From: an uncultured Clostridia bacterium
Lineage (GTDB): Bacteria; Bacillota; Clostridia; Christensenellales; Aristaeellaceae
DNA length: 22,014 nt
Assembly: GCA_934621485.1 (NCBI GenBank)
Contig: CAKTUS010000041.1
Coordinates: 1 to 22,014, forward strand
Direction: 5' to 3'
A program made the translations under genes and the position numbers. The notes beneath the pieces are model-generated. The model was not told where the DNA came from. It did not search any database and saw nothing but the letters and a program-made list of their open reading frames with translations. This document shows positions 14,089-22,014 of the stretch, in pieces (position 1 is the first letter of the stretch; every line of letters begins with the position of its first letter).

Positions 14089-15099
14089 TCATTCTCCCAC
14101 CAGCCAGCTGTCCGGCGAATTGAATACGGTATCGTTATATTCTTTCTCAATGGCCTGCTGGGTTTCCCGGTCCGCAAGGCCGGTGGCGCTCTTGCCGGTC
14201 ATATGCCCGCTTTGAAACGCCATGATCGCCCGCTTGGTATTGCTGCCAAAGCCGCCGGTCATATGCCGTTCTTCCAAAAGGCCCAGGGCGTTCAGCCGCT
14301 GCTGCAGCGCCAGCACCTTATCGCCCCGGTTTCCCACCCGCATGGTGGTATCTACCAAATCCTCGCAAAGGCCAAAGCCCAATACCTGGCTGTTGCCCAG
14401 GGTGTACACATTGCGCTGCACAGCGGATGGATTGTTGCCCTCGATCACGTGCAAAAACACCGTGCCCTCGGCATTGCGGGTGCAATACTCAATAAGCGCC
14501 ACGTGCTCGGTATCTCCCGCTTCATTGTAAGAAAAGAAAACCAAATCGCCGCTGCGGGGCACAAACTCGTTTTTGGTCAGAAAATGGTCGTCGCCCTTAA
14601 GCCACTGATAGCCCCAGCCGGGGCAGTTGCCCTTGCGGTATACAAACCGTCCCCGCTTGATAAACCAGTCCCGGCCGGTGTTCTGGCCGGTCCAATAGGG
14701 ATAGGTGTTTCGCAGCAGATGGGTTCCCTGCCGCTGATCCACCTGATCCACGCACCAGCAAATAAACTCGGCGCACCAGGCGGCGTTGGCGTCTCCGCTC
14801 CACTGGCCGTATTTGGTTCGATTGTTGGGCCCCTCGGTATAGCCCAATTCGCCCCGGGCCACCTCCAGCAGCTGCCGGACAAAGGCAGGGCGTTCCCCCT
14901 CCTCGATGACCTTTTCGTCCGGCGGCAGGTCTTGCACATCTGACTGGGCATACACCAGCTCCGGTTGCTGCGTTTCCCCAGGCGCAGCGCTTTCCGTCTC
15001 CTCCTGCAAGGGGATGGACTCTTCCTCCGGCTCCTGCGCCAGAGCCAGCGACGGCAGCAGAAGCAGGCTGCACAGCAGGCACAACACACGTTTCTTCAT
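14089..15099 (-). CDS. Secreted CHAP-domain peptidoglycan hydrolase with peptidoglycan-binding domain
   Basis: 336 residues. GGGAGG lies about 7 bases before the ATG. Residues 1-21 are a signal peptide ending SLALA. An acidic linker (22-70, many E and Q) follows. The CHAP/NlpC-like amidase domain spans about 72-245, with C109 in AAWCAEFICW and H199 in DTEHVALIEY as the likely catalytic pair. The C-terminal domain (about 252-316), RVGNRGDKVLALQQRLNALG onward, is a PG_binding_1 domain that holds the enzyme to the cell wall. It should cut amide bonds in peptidoglycan stem peptides or the glycan-peptide link. The neighbouring lytic transglycosylase in the same operon supports a role in wall remodelling. 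The signal peptide closely resembles that of the next gene upstream. Confidence 0.9.
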   Translation of the reverse strand: MKKRVLCLLCSLLLLPSLALAQEPEEESIPLQEETESAAPGETQQPELVYAQSDVQDLPPDEKVIEEGERPAFVRQLLEVARGELGYTEGPNNRTKYGQWSGDANAAWCAEFICWCVDQVDQRQGTHLLRNTYPYWTGQNTGRDWFIKRGRFVYRKGNCPGWGYQWLKGDDHFLTKNEFVPRSGDLVFFSYNEAGDTEHVALIEYCTRNAEGTVFLHVIEGNNPSAVQRNVYTLGNSQVLGFGLCEDLVDTTMRVGNRGDKVLALQQRLNALGLLEERHMTGGFGSNTKRAIMAFQSGHMTGKSATGLADRETQQAIEKEYNDTVFNSPDSWLVGE

Positions 15100-15117
15100 T
15101 GGCTTTCCTCCCCTTTT

Positions 15118-16674
15118 TTACCGGCCAAAGGCTTCAATGCCCCTAAGCAGCTCCAGTTCCCGAATGGTGCGTACCGTGGTGAACATTTTGCGGGTCAAAA
15201 TGGCTCCTGTGCGGTAAAACAGGCAAATGAAGGGTACATCCGCGGCAAACTGCTGCTGAATGGCCTGGGTGGTATAGGCAAAATCGCTCTGGTTTTCCTG
15301 CTTGCGCAATGCGTCGATCAGGGAGGTCATCTCGCTGGAGTTATACTTTCCGTAGTTCTGAGCATTGCCCTTGCGCAGGAAAAAGCCCACGTCCGGAACC
15401 ACGTCCATCTGGAAAGCGCACAGGCACATATCGAAGCTGCCGTTTTCCAGCACGGTTTTGATTTCCGCATAGCTGCCCGTTTCCACGTGCACGCTGATGC
15501 CCACCTCCGCCAGCATGTCCTTAATCATGTTGGCAGTTTCAAAGCGCACATCGTTGGTGGGGTCTTCGTATACATACAGGCTCAGCACCAGGTGCTTGGG
15601 CTCCTCGGCGCCGTCTACCGGCAGGTCCAAAACGCCGTTGTTATCCAAATCCTTCCAGCCTTCGGCGGCCAGCAGTTCCCGGGCCTTGTCCGGGTTGTAC
15701 ACGAAGCTGCTTTCCTGGTCGTAATACAGCCAGCTGTCGGAGGGAATGGGCGTGTTTGCCGCCATGGTCATGCCCATGTACACATTGGAAGAAATCAAAT
15801 TCACGTTGATGGCATAGCGAATGGCCTTGCGCACATTCAGGTTGTTCAGCGGGAAGGAGCGCTCACGATGGTTGAGCATGAGCACCTCCAGCTGGCGGGT
15901 ATCGTAGGAAATGGACAGGGAATTGATGCCGCTTTTGTACTGGGCCGCGGCCACGGAACGGGTAAACACCGCGTCCACCCGGCCATATTCATAGGCGGTA
16001 ATCATGTCCTTGTTGTTGGAATAGAAGGTTACGGTTATTTCCTGCACCTGCGGCTGCATCTGCCACCAGTTGGGGTTGGCGGACAGCATCATGTAGCTGT
16101 AGGGCTCAAAGGAGGAAACAACGTAAGGCCCCGTACCCAGGGGATTGGCCATGCCCACCTGGCCTTCAGGCACCACAGGAAAGGTCATGGCATATAAAAG
16201 GCCGTAATAATCCCGCGCCGCTTTTACCTCCAGGGTCTTGTCGTCCACCGCCTTGAAGGAGGACACCATGTATTTGATGTTGGCGTAAAAGCCGTTGTCC
16301 TCCGCCTCTTTGTTGTTGGCCAGGTCCAGAATGTACTGGCCAGAGGCGGCCACATCCCGGGCGGTGAGCGGCGTGCCGTCGGAAAAGGTAACGTTGTCCC
16401 GCAGGATAAAGGCCCACACCTTGCCGCCATTGGTTTCAGACCAGGTTTCGGCCAACAGGGGCTGGGGCACGCCGTTGTCGTCAATGGTAACCAGGCTTTC
16501 ATAAATCACGTTATACAGGCTGATAACGTCCCGCTCCAGAGGCGTCAGGGGCGTCAGCTCATAGGTGCGGGTAGACAGCATGCCGATGATGATGGAATCC
16601 CCCACGCTTTCGCCAAAGGCGTATGCGGGCAGCAGCAGCACGCAAAGCAGCAGGCACAGCAGGCGTTTTTTCAT
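15118..16674 (-). CDS. Extracellular solute-binding protein family 5 (peptide/nickel type)
   Basis: 518 residues, typical for the family. A GGAGG 7-8 bases upstream lies inside the end of the lytic transglycosylase gene, and the start overlaps its stop (ATGA). A signal peptide MKKRLLCLLLCVLLLPAYAFG is seen in the first 21 residues, with no lipobox cysteine at the cleavage point, unlike most Gram-positive binding proteins. Family landmarks: LAETWSETNGGKVWAFILRDNVTFSDGTPLTARDV (about 74-108, quoted in part as FSDGTPLTARDV), NPLGTGPYVVSSF, and LNVRKAIRYAINV (about 278-290). The family delivers oligopeptides or related solutes to ABC importers. No permease or ATPase genes are present here, so it is either an orphan that serves a distant transporter or a binding protein with a wall-related ligand such as muropeptides; the latter is inference from the operon. 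Confidence 0.93.
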   Translation of the reverse strand: MKKRLLCLLLCVLLLPAYAFGESVGDSIIIGMLSTRTYELTPLTPLERDVISLYNVIYESLVTIDDNGVPQPLLAETWSETNGGKVWAFILRDNVTFSDGTPLTARDVAASGQYILDLANNKEAEDNGFYANIKYMVSSFKAVDDKTLEVKAARDYYGLLYAMTFPVVPEGQVGMANPLGTGPYVVSSFEPYSYMMLSANPNWWQMQPQVQEITVTFYSNNKDMITAYEYGRVDAVFTRSVAAAQYKSGINSLSISYDTRQLEVLMLNHRERSFPLNNLNVRKAIRYAINVNLISSNVYMGMTMAANTPIPSDSWLYYDQESSFVYNPDKARELLAAEGWKDLDNNGVLDLPVDGAEEPKHLVLSLYVYEDPTNDVRFETANMIKDMLAEVGISVHVETGSYAEIKTVLENGSFDMCLCAFQMDVVPDVGFFLRKGNAQNYGKYNSSEMTSLIDALRKQENQSDFAYTTQAIQQQFAADVPFICLFYRTGAILTRKMFTTVRTIRELELLRGIEAFGR

Positions 16675-18416
16675 CCCATTTCCTCCGTGGCTTCGTAATA
16701 CAGGCGTTTATAAATGGCAAAGGAGCGGGTTACCCTGGTTACATACTGTTTGGTAGGTCCGTCCACCATGTTCTCAATTTCCAGCGTGAGGTGATCCGCC
16801 GAATAGGTGGAATCGTTCAGCCAATTCTGCACCTGGTTTTGCCCCGCATGGAAGGCGGCGGCCACCAGCACCGGGTCGCCGTAAAAGCGGTCGCTGAGAA
16901 AGCGCAGATACCAGCAGCCAAATTCCACATTGGTTTCCGGGTCGTACAGAGCGTCAAAATCGTAGGCGGTATCCAGTTCCATTTTCCCGTGAATCCACTG
17001 GGCGGTGTCGTCCATCAGCTGCATCAGGCCCCGAGCCCCCACCGAGCTGGTTGCATCCGGCCGGAAGGAGCTTTCGTTGCGGATGATGGCGGCCACAAAG
17101 GCCGGCGACAGGTTGTACTTGCCTGCCTTTTGCTCCACCAGTTCCCGGTAGGAGTACGGGTTGTTTTCGGCAATGGCGGCCTGCTCTGCGGCCCGGGCGG
17201 TCAAAACGGCCTCGGTTTGTTTGGTAAACACCACGCCGGCGGTAAACAGGCCCACTGCTGCCAGCACGGCGGCCACCGCCGCCATGCCCAGCCAGGGGAT
17301 GCGCACCCTGGATTTTTCCTCCGGGTCGGTTTCCACCTGCCAGCCATCATCTGGCGCTTCCTGCTCCGCAGGGGCATAGCCCCGGGCCATGTGCATGGGC
17401 GCTTGCTGAGGCGCGTTTTGCTGATAGGCGGCAGCCCGGCCCTGCCAGGAAGCGTACTCCGTCAACGGAGCGCCGGTCTGAACGCTTTGCTGAAACGGCG
17501 CATTGCTTGACGCGAAAACGGCGCGGCGGTTGCTTTCCGGCTCTCTGGGCGGGGGATAGCTGCCCCGGCGAACCTGCCGGGAAGGCGCTTCCTCTTGCTC
17601 GGGCCAGTCCTGCTTCACCGCATACTGCGCGCCGTGACGGCGGCGCACCGGCACGGCGGCAGCCTCCGCCTCCATTCGGCGCTGCTGGTTGAGCAGTTCC
17701 TCCGGGTAACCGGCGTCGGCGTATTCATCCAAGGTTTGAGGCGCTGCATTTGGAGCGCGCATGGCGGCCGCTGTGGCTGCCCGGCTGCGCAGGGGTCGGC
17801 CAAGCAAATCGGTCGGTACGGGAACGTTTTCCTCCTGAGCGGCCTGCCGGCGGGCCGCCTGCACCCGGGGGCCTTCCGGCCGGCGCAGCGGCAGGTTGTT
17901 CTGCTGTGCCACCCGCAGCCAGTCCGGAATCTCCGGCGCGGCGGGCGGTTCAAACTGGGAACCGTTTTCCGTGGTGGTCACCGGCGGCTGGCTCGTCTCT
18001 GGCTGTACAGGCGCTTCCTGCACCGGCCTTTCGGCTCTGGGCCTGGCCCGGCGAACAGGCTGGGGCGGCTCGACCGGCTGGTCAAACGGGTTGTCCGGGA
18101 TGCCGTAATCCTCCGGGTAAGCAATGCTCTGGGCCTCCGGCATGCCGTCCGCCATGGAGGGCAGGCGGTTCATCACGCCGCGATAGGGCGTGCGCGGCGG
18201 CTCGGTGCGGCGGCGTTCCCGGGTGCCGTAGGCGTCCACTGCCGCCCTGTCATAGGGCTCGGCCCGGTGCCGCACAATCGGCTCAGACGGGCTTTCCTTG
18301 CCGCGTATATTCTGGCTTTGCTGAATCCGCAGGCCCTGATTGACTGAGGAAACATAGGAATAATCCCTGGGCGCGGAATCATCCTCGCTGCGGGCAATTC
18401 GAAATGGGTGAATCAC
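16671..18416 (-). CDS. Membrane-anchored lytic transglycosylase with long disordered N-terminal tail
   Basis: 581 residues from a GTG start; AAAGGAG lies 5 bases before it. Residues 1-370 are low-complexity, rich in P, R, Q, E and A, with no recognisable domain, and probably stay in the cytosol. One membrane span follows at about 374-396. The outer part (about 420-575) is an SLT/lysozyme-like domain: AIIRNESSF with catalytic E448, GARGLMQLM (460-468), and AAAFHAGQNQVQNWL in place of the usual AYNAG block. These enzymes cleave glycan strands of peptidoglycan, leaving anhydromuramic ends. polA-coaE-SLT gene order is common in Clostridia. The gene starts 11 bases after the coaE stop and overlaps the solute-binding protein start. 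The tail may bind partners or be a regulatory arm; that is inference. Confidence 0.92.
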   Translation of the reverse strand: MIHPFRIARSEDDSAPRDYSYVSSVNQGLRIQQSQNIRGKESPSEPIVRHRAEPYDRAAVDAYGTRERRRTEPPRTPYRGVMNRLPSMADGMPEAQSIAYPEDYGIPDNPFDQPVEPPQPVRRARPRAERPVQEAPVQPETSQPPVTTTENGSQFEPPAAPEIPDWLRVAQQNNLPLRRPEGPRVQAARRQAAQEENVPVPTDLLGRPLRSRAATAAAMRAPNAAPQTLDEYADAGYPEELLNQQRRMEAEAAAVPVRRRHGAQYAVKQDWPEQEEAPSRQVRRGSYPPPREPESNRRAVFASSNAPFQQSVQTGAPLTEYASWQGRAAAYQQNAPQQAPMHMARGYAPAEQEAPDDGWQVETDPEEKSRVRIPWLGMAAVAAVLAAVGLFTAGVVFTKQTEAVLTARAAEQAAIAENNPYSYRELVEQKAGKYNLSPAFVAAIIRNESSFRPDATSSVGARGLMQLMDDTAQWIHGKMELDTAYDFDALYDPETNVEFGCWYLRFLSDRFYGDPVLVAAAFHAGQNQVQNWLNDSTYSADHLTLEIENMVDGPTKQYVTRVTRSFAIYKRLYYEATEEMG

Positions 18417-18427
18417 GGCGGCTCCTT

Positions 18428-19024
18428 TCAGGCGTTCAGCCAGCTCTTGTACAGCTGTTCCATCTGCGTGCGCAAATCGCTGAGCGGCTTTTGCGTATCA
18501 ACCGTCACGCTGCTGCGGGCGGCCTTTTCCTTCACGGGCATCTGGCTGCGGATGCGGGCCAGGGCCTGCTCCCGCGCCATACCGTCCCTGCTTTCCAGCC
18601 GGGCCAACTGGGTGCTTTCATCCGCCACGGCGCATACCGTCGCATGGCACAGCCGGTCGAGGCCGGTTTCAAACAGCAGGGGCACATCCAATACAACGAT
18701 CGGATCTCCCCGTTTGCGGCACAGGTCGATTTGCGCCTCCATGGCGGAAAGAATCAGCGGATGGGTAACGGCGTTCAGCTTTTGCAGTTCCTGCGGACTT
18801 CCAAACACCTTTCGGGCCAGCGCCTTTCGGTTCAGCGTTCCGTCCGCATGAAACACCTCCGCACCAAAAGCCTGACGGACGCCAGGCAAGGCCGCGCCGC
18901 CCGGCGCGGTAAGCGAACGGCTGACGGCGTCGGCGTCGATAACGCTGGCGCCCAATGCCCCCAGCATGGCGGCCAGGGTGCTCTTTCCGCAGGCAATGCC
19001 GCCGGTAAGGCCAATGATGCGCAT
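18428..19024 (-). CDS. coaE: Dephospho-CoA kinase
   Basis: 198 residues, standard length. It phosphorylates the 3'-hydroxyl of dephospho-CoA with ATP, the last step of coenzyme A synthesis, in the cytosol. The P-loop GLTGGIACGKST is at 5-16. VIDAD (about 28-32), VLDVPLLFETGL (about 110-121) and RLESRDGMAREQALARI (lid region) are all typical. AAAGGAG is 7 bases before the ATG. It lies 16 bases behind polA and 11 before the transglycosylase, so it is co-transcribed with both. No abnormality is seen. Confidence 0.96.
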   Translation of the reverse strand: MRIIGLTGGIACGKSTLAAMLGALGASVIDADAVSRSLTAPGGAALPGVRQAFGAEVFHADGTLNRKALARKVFGSPQELQKLNAVTHPLILSAMEAQIDLCRKRGDPIVVLDVPLLFETGLDRLCHATVCAVADESTQLARLESRDGMAREQALARIRSQMPVKEKAARSSVTVDTQKPLSDLRTQMEQLYKSWLNA

Positions 19025-19040
19025 AGCCCGGCTCCTTTCC

Positions 19041-21752
19041 TTAGTGAGCGCTTTCCCAGTTCTTGCCGCTGGAAACCTCCGCCACCAGCGGCACCTTCAG
19101 CGCCACCACATGCTCCATGGTTTCCTTCAGCAGCGCGGCAACAGCTTCCCGTTCGGCTTCGGCGCACTCCACCACCAGCTCGTCGTGCACCTGCAAAATG
19201 AGCCGGGCCTGATAGCCGCCCTGCTTCAGCCGCTCCTCCACGCGCACCATAGCCAGCTTGATGATATCGGCGGCGGCGCCCTGCACGGGGGTGTTCATGG
19301 CGGCCCGCTCGCCGAAGGCGCGCACATTGCGATTGGGGCTGGCCAGTTCAAACAGTTCCCGGCGGCGGCCAAACATGGTTTGGGCATAGCCGCGGGCCCG
19401 TCCCTGTTCCACACATTCGTCCATGAAGCTGCGCACGCCGGGATAGCGGTCAAAATAGGTGCGAATGAAGGCGTCCGCCTCCCGGCGGGTCAGCTTGGCG
19501 TTTCGGGCCAGGCCAAAGGCGCTGATGCCGTACACAATGCCAAAATTGGTGGCCTTGGCCGCCCGGCGCATATCCGGCGTAACGTCCTCCATAGGGATTC
19601 CATGAATTTCCGCGGCGGTACGGGTATGAATGTCCTGGCCGCGAATAAATGCATCGCACATAGCGCTGTCGCCGCTCAGGTGAGCCAGCACTCGCAATTC
19701 AATCTGGCTGTAATCCGCGTCCAGCAGCACATTGCCCGGCCCGGCCACAAAAGCCCGGCGGATTTCCCGCCCCTCATCGGTGCGGATGGGAATGTTTTGC
19801 AAATTGGGCTCCAGGCTGGAGATGCGGCCGGTAACGGTGGCCGTTTGATCAAAGGTGGTATGAATCCGCCCGTCCCGGCCCCGCAGCTTGGTAAGGCCCT
19901 CAATGTAGGTGGATTGCAGCTTGCTGAGTTTACGGTAGCGCAGCAGCGGCTCGACGGCGGGATGATAGGGTGCCAGTCCTTCCAGCACCTCGGCGCTGGT
20001 AGAATAGCCTTTTTTTCCCTTTTTTTGAGGCGCAGGCAGGCCCAGCTTCTCAAACAGCACCTCGCCCAGCTGCACGGGACTGTTCAGGTTGAAATCGCCC
20101 ACGCCGCACAGTTCCAGCACGCTTTGACGGCACTGCTCAATTTCTGCGCTGAAGGAACGGCCCAGGTCGCGCAGCACGATTTCATCCACCAGAAAGCCTT
20201 CGGTTTCCATGTCGAACAGCACCCGTGCCAGGGGCTGCTCCATTTCCAGCAGCAGCTTTTCCATGCCCCGGGCGCAAAGCCGGGCGTCCTGCCGCAGGCT
20301 CAGGGCATACAGATCATAGGCCGTGGGCTTTTGGGGCGGTTCGGCATATTCCGCCGCCAAACTGCTTTCCAGGCGGTAGTCCTTTTGGGCCGTATGCAGC
20401 AAATAGGCCGCCAGCATGGTATCTCGGAAAACTGCGGGCAGCGGCGCGCCAAAGCTTTGCAGCCGGTGCAGCAAGGCCTTGGAGCCATGCACAATCAGGG
20501 GCACGCCGGTCATAACCGGGGCCAGGGCGGCAAAAATCTGGTCGTCATACAGCCCTGCGCCGGTCAGGTCCCGCAAAAGGGGCATATGCCACAAGCCCGC
20601 CTGCGGCGCAAACAGACTGATTTCCTCATCGGTCTGGCACAGGGCCGCAACCTGCGCCTGCGCTCCGCTTTCCGACAGCGCCTTGGCCGCAGCCTCAATG
20701 GCCTGCTGCGTAAGGAGGGTTTCTTCCTTTCCCATGGGAGGCGGCGTGGGCAGGCTGCTTTCCGGCTCCACCGCCATCAACGCATGTCGGGGTTCCCCTT
20801 TTCCATCCTTCCCGGAGGCCCGGCGGGCGGCGGCGGTGGTTTCCAGCTGTGCGCCCTGCTCTGCCGGAGCGGTTTGGTTCTTCATCAGGTTGCCCACCGT
20901 ACGGGCCAGGCTGGTAAGCTCATATTTTTCCAGCGTCGGAATACCGGCGGCCATCTGATCCCAGCGGCAGGCGTCAAAATCCAGCTGCAACGGCGCGTTG
21001 CGGTGAATGGTGCCCAGTTCGCGGCTTAGCAGGGCCACTTCCCTGCCCGCACGAATTTTTTCGCCCAGCTTGCCTTTGATCTCATCGCTATGGCTGAGCA
21101 CGTTATCCAGCGTACCGTATTGGCTGATCAGCTTGAGGGCCGTTTTCTCGCCCACGCCGGCAATGCCGGGAATATTATCGCTGCTGTCTCCCATCAGCCC
21201 CTTCATATCGGGCACCTGCTGAGGCGTGTAGCCAAAGGTTTCCTTCACGCCCTCCTCATCCAGCAGCAGGCTTTCGGTAATGCCGCGCCGGGTGAGAATC
21301 ACCTGGGTGTTGCCGCCCACCAGCTGGAGGCTGTCCCGGTCGCCGGTGAGCACATAGGCATGCAGGCCCTTTTCCCCCGCCATCCGGGCGGCGGTGCCCA
21401 GCAAATCATCGGCCTCATAGCCTTCCAGCTCGCACATGTGGATGTGCAGCGCCTGAAGCAGCTCCCGCAGGATGGGCAACTGGGGGCGCAGTTCCTCCGG
21501 CATGGGCTTGCGGGTGCCCTTATAGGCGTCGTACAGGGTGTGGCGGAAGGTGGGAGCGTGCATATCCAGCATCACGCACAGCCGGTCGGGCCGGTAGTCC
21601 TGCAAAGCCTTAAACACCATGCTGAAAAAGCCGTGCAGGGCGTTTGTGTATTCGCCCTGACGAGTGGTCAGCAGCGGCAGCGCATGAAAGCCGCGAAACA
21701 GCAGACTATAACCGTCCACCAGCAAAACGGTGGGCTGATGATTTTCACTCAT
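19041..21752 (-). CDS. polA: DNA polymerase I
   Basis: 903 residues. The ATG at 21752 has GGAGG about 8 bases upstream and starts MSENHQPTVLLVDGYSLLFR; an in-frame ATG 15 codons earlier lacks this. The enzyme removes RNA primers and fills gaps in replication and repair. The 5'-3' exonuclease domain covers about 1-290 (D13 in LVDGY, EGYEADD near 115, TGDRD near 138, LMGDSSDNIPG near 187-197). The middle region (about 375-470) has the fold position of the 3'-5' exonuclease but no DxE motif, so proofreading is probably absent, as in most Bacillota. The polymerase domain has motif A DYSQIELR (680-687), motif B RRAAKATNFGIVYG (K733, Y741) and motif C QVHDELVVE (D857, E858). First gene of the operon, with a good promoter. 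Confidence 0.98.
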   Translation of the reverse strand: MSENHQPTVLLVDGYSLLFRGFHALPLLTTRQGEYTNALHGFFSMVFKALQDYRPDRLCVMLDMHAPTFRHTLYDAYKGTRKPMPEELRPQLPILRELLQALHIHMCELEGYEADDLLGTAARMAGEKGLHAYVLTGDRDSLQLVGGNTQVILTRRGITESLLLDEEGVKETFGYTPQQVPDMKGLMGDSSDNIPGIAGVGEKTALKLISQYGTLDNVLSHSDEIKGKLGEKIRAGREVALLSRELGTIHRNAPLQLDFDACRWDQMAAGIPTLEKYELTSLARTVGNLMKNQTAPAEQGAQLETTAAARRASGKDGKGEPRHALMAVEPESSLPTPPPMGKEETLLTQQAIEAAAKALSESGAQAQVAALCQTDEEISLFAPQAGLWHMPLLRDLTGAGLYDDQIFAALAPVMTGVPLIVHGSKALLHRLQSFGAPLPAVFRDTMLAAYLLHTAQKDYRLESSLAAEYAEPPQKPTAYDLYALSLRQDARLCARGMEKLLLEMEQPLARVLFDMETEGFLVDEIVLRDLGRSFSAEIEQCRQSVLELCGVGDFNLNSPVQLGEVLFEKLGLPAPQKKGKKGYSTSAEVLEGLAPYHPAVEPLLRYRKLSKLQSTYIEGLTKLRGRDGRIHTTFDQTATVTGRISSLEPNLQNIPIRTDEGREIRRAFVAGPGNVLLDADYSQIELRVLAHLSGDSAMCDAFIRGQDIHTRTAAEIHGIPMEDVTPDMRRAAKATNFGIVYGISAFGLARNAKLTRREADAFIRTYFDRYPGVRSFMDECVEQGRARGYAQTMFGRRRELFELASPNRNVRAFGERAAMNTPVQGAAADIIKLAMVRVEERLKQGGYQARLILQVHDELVVECAEAEREAVAALLKETMEHVVALKVPLVAEVSSGKNWESAH

Positions 21753-21815
21753 ACAAGTTCCTCCGTGGGCCAAATTGGTCAAAGCCTCGCCCGGCATGTC
21801 AGGATAGACAAAATG

Positions 21816-21844
21816 ATTATATCATATTCTGTCAGTGTACGCAA
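21816..21844 (-). promoter_or_regulatory. Promoter of the polA operon
   Basis: On the minus strand TTGCGT (21844-21839), a 17-base spacer and TATAAT (21821-21816) preceded by TGA, an extended -10. The -35 shares bases with the T-run of the upstream terminator. Confidence 0.78.
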
Positions 21845-21868
21845 AAGGGAACCGGCGCGCCGGTTCCC
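21842..21868 (-). terminator. Terminator palindrome upstream of polA
   Basis: A perfect 22-bp palindrome (21847-21868; half GGGAACCGGCG) is followed on the minus strand by TTTTGC. It should stop minus-strand transcripts entering from the right edge. The plus side has no T-run. Confidence 0.7.
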
Positions 21869-21872
21869 TCAG

Positions 21873-22014
21873 GCCGTCCAAAAAGCGTTCTTTGCCTGCT
21901 CGCCTGCGGCTCGCCGGGCGGCAAAGAGCGTAAGGAAAGCCTTGCTGCGCAAGGCAGCCGAAACCGACGTACACGCCGCCGGTTTCGGAATCAAAATCGG
22001 AGGGCTGCGGCCCT
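21873..22014 (+). repeat. Multi-hairpin intergenic repeat element, copy 2 (cut by window end)
   Basis: 21884-22010 matches 5131-5246 with three substitutions and one 11-base insertion, in the same orientation. Both copies have GCCGTC a few bases after a terminator hairpin (5088-5093 and 21873-21878). Copy 2 lacks the 15-bp hairpin found at 5091-5126 in copy 1. The right-hand part, including the TTTTTCGACAG end, is beyond the window. No gene is seen here. Confidence 0.85.

Noticed and set aside
18966..21029. Open frame of nearly 690 codons on the plus strand across polA
   Set aside because: Shadow of polA codon bias; no recognisable domain.

Overview
The window looks like a chromosomal segment of a GC-rich member of the Bacillota, most likely an anaerobic gut-type Clostridia. 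Evidence for this: a DnaD-DnaI type helicase-loading pair, polA-coaE-lytic transglycosylase linkage, a hexameric-type glutamate dehydrogenase whose catalytic lysines match the Clostridium symbiosum enzyme at +1 offset, oxygen-sensitive ferredoxin-type chemistry, and strong AAGGAGG ribosome binding sites with some TTG/GTG starts. I see no phage, plasmid, transposase, CRISPR or rRNA/tRNA genes. The protein-coding content is mostly housekeeping, so genus-level assignment is not possible from the sequence alone.

Layout, left to right. (1) 1-2141, minus strand: dnaD-like gene followed by a dnaI/dnaC-like helicase loader cut by the left edge (ATGA overlap). (2) 2292-3632, minus: glutamate dehydrogenase with its own promoter, a structured leader and a terminator. 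(3) 3932-5038, plus: a membrane-anchored Ntn hydrolase of the choloylglycine hydrolase/penicillin acylase type, with a strong promoter. (4) 5039-5314: a chain of hairpins between two convergent genes, part of a dispersed repeat. (5) 5315-6439, minus: recF, divergent from 6619-8406, plus, a GH13 alpha-glucan hydrolase, then 8509-9117 pgsA. (6) 9118-9552: a 435-base gene-free stretch with a terminator and degenerate repeat modules. (7) 9553-10248, minus, an 8Fe-type ferredoxin-domain protein, divergent from 10340-10987, plus, a Crp/Fnr regulator. These are separated by overlapping promoters and a near-perfect inverted repeat that looks like an operator. Downstream of the regulator are a Nudix hydrolase and an N-acyl-D-amino-acid deacylase-like amidohydrolase (ATGA overlap). 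(8) 13112-13369: a second repeat-rich convergent gap ending in a strong terminator. (9) 13370-21752, minus: an apparent six-gene operon polA, coaE, lytic transglycosylase, extracellular solute-binding protein, CHAP amidase/endopeptidase, endonuclease/phosphatase-fold protein. It is read from a well-formed promoter at 21816-21844.

The most interesting non-genic signal is a family of multi-hairpin repeats placed at transcription terminators. One copy (5057-5308) is bracketed by two identical 28-bp terminator hairpins. It looks as if an element of about 196 bp had entered a bidirectional terminator and duplicated it. A second copy begins at about 21873, again immediately next to a terminator palindrome, and runs off the right edge. 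Related modules occur at 9168-9232 (minus orientation) and 13221-13330. The Crp/Fnr-ferredoxin divergent pair with its candidate operator is the clearest regulatory circuit.
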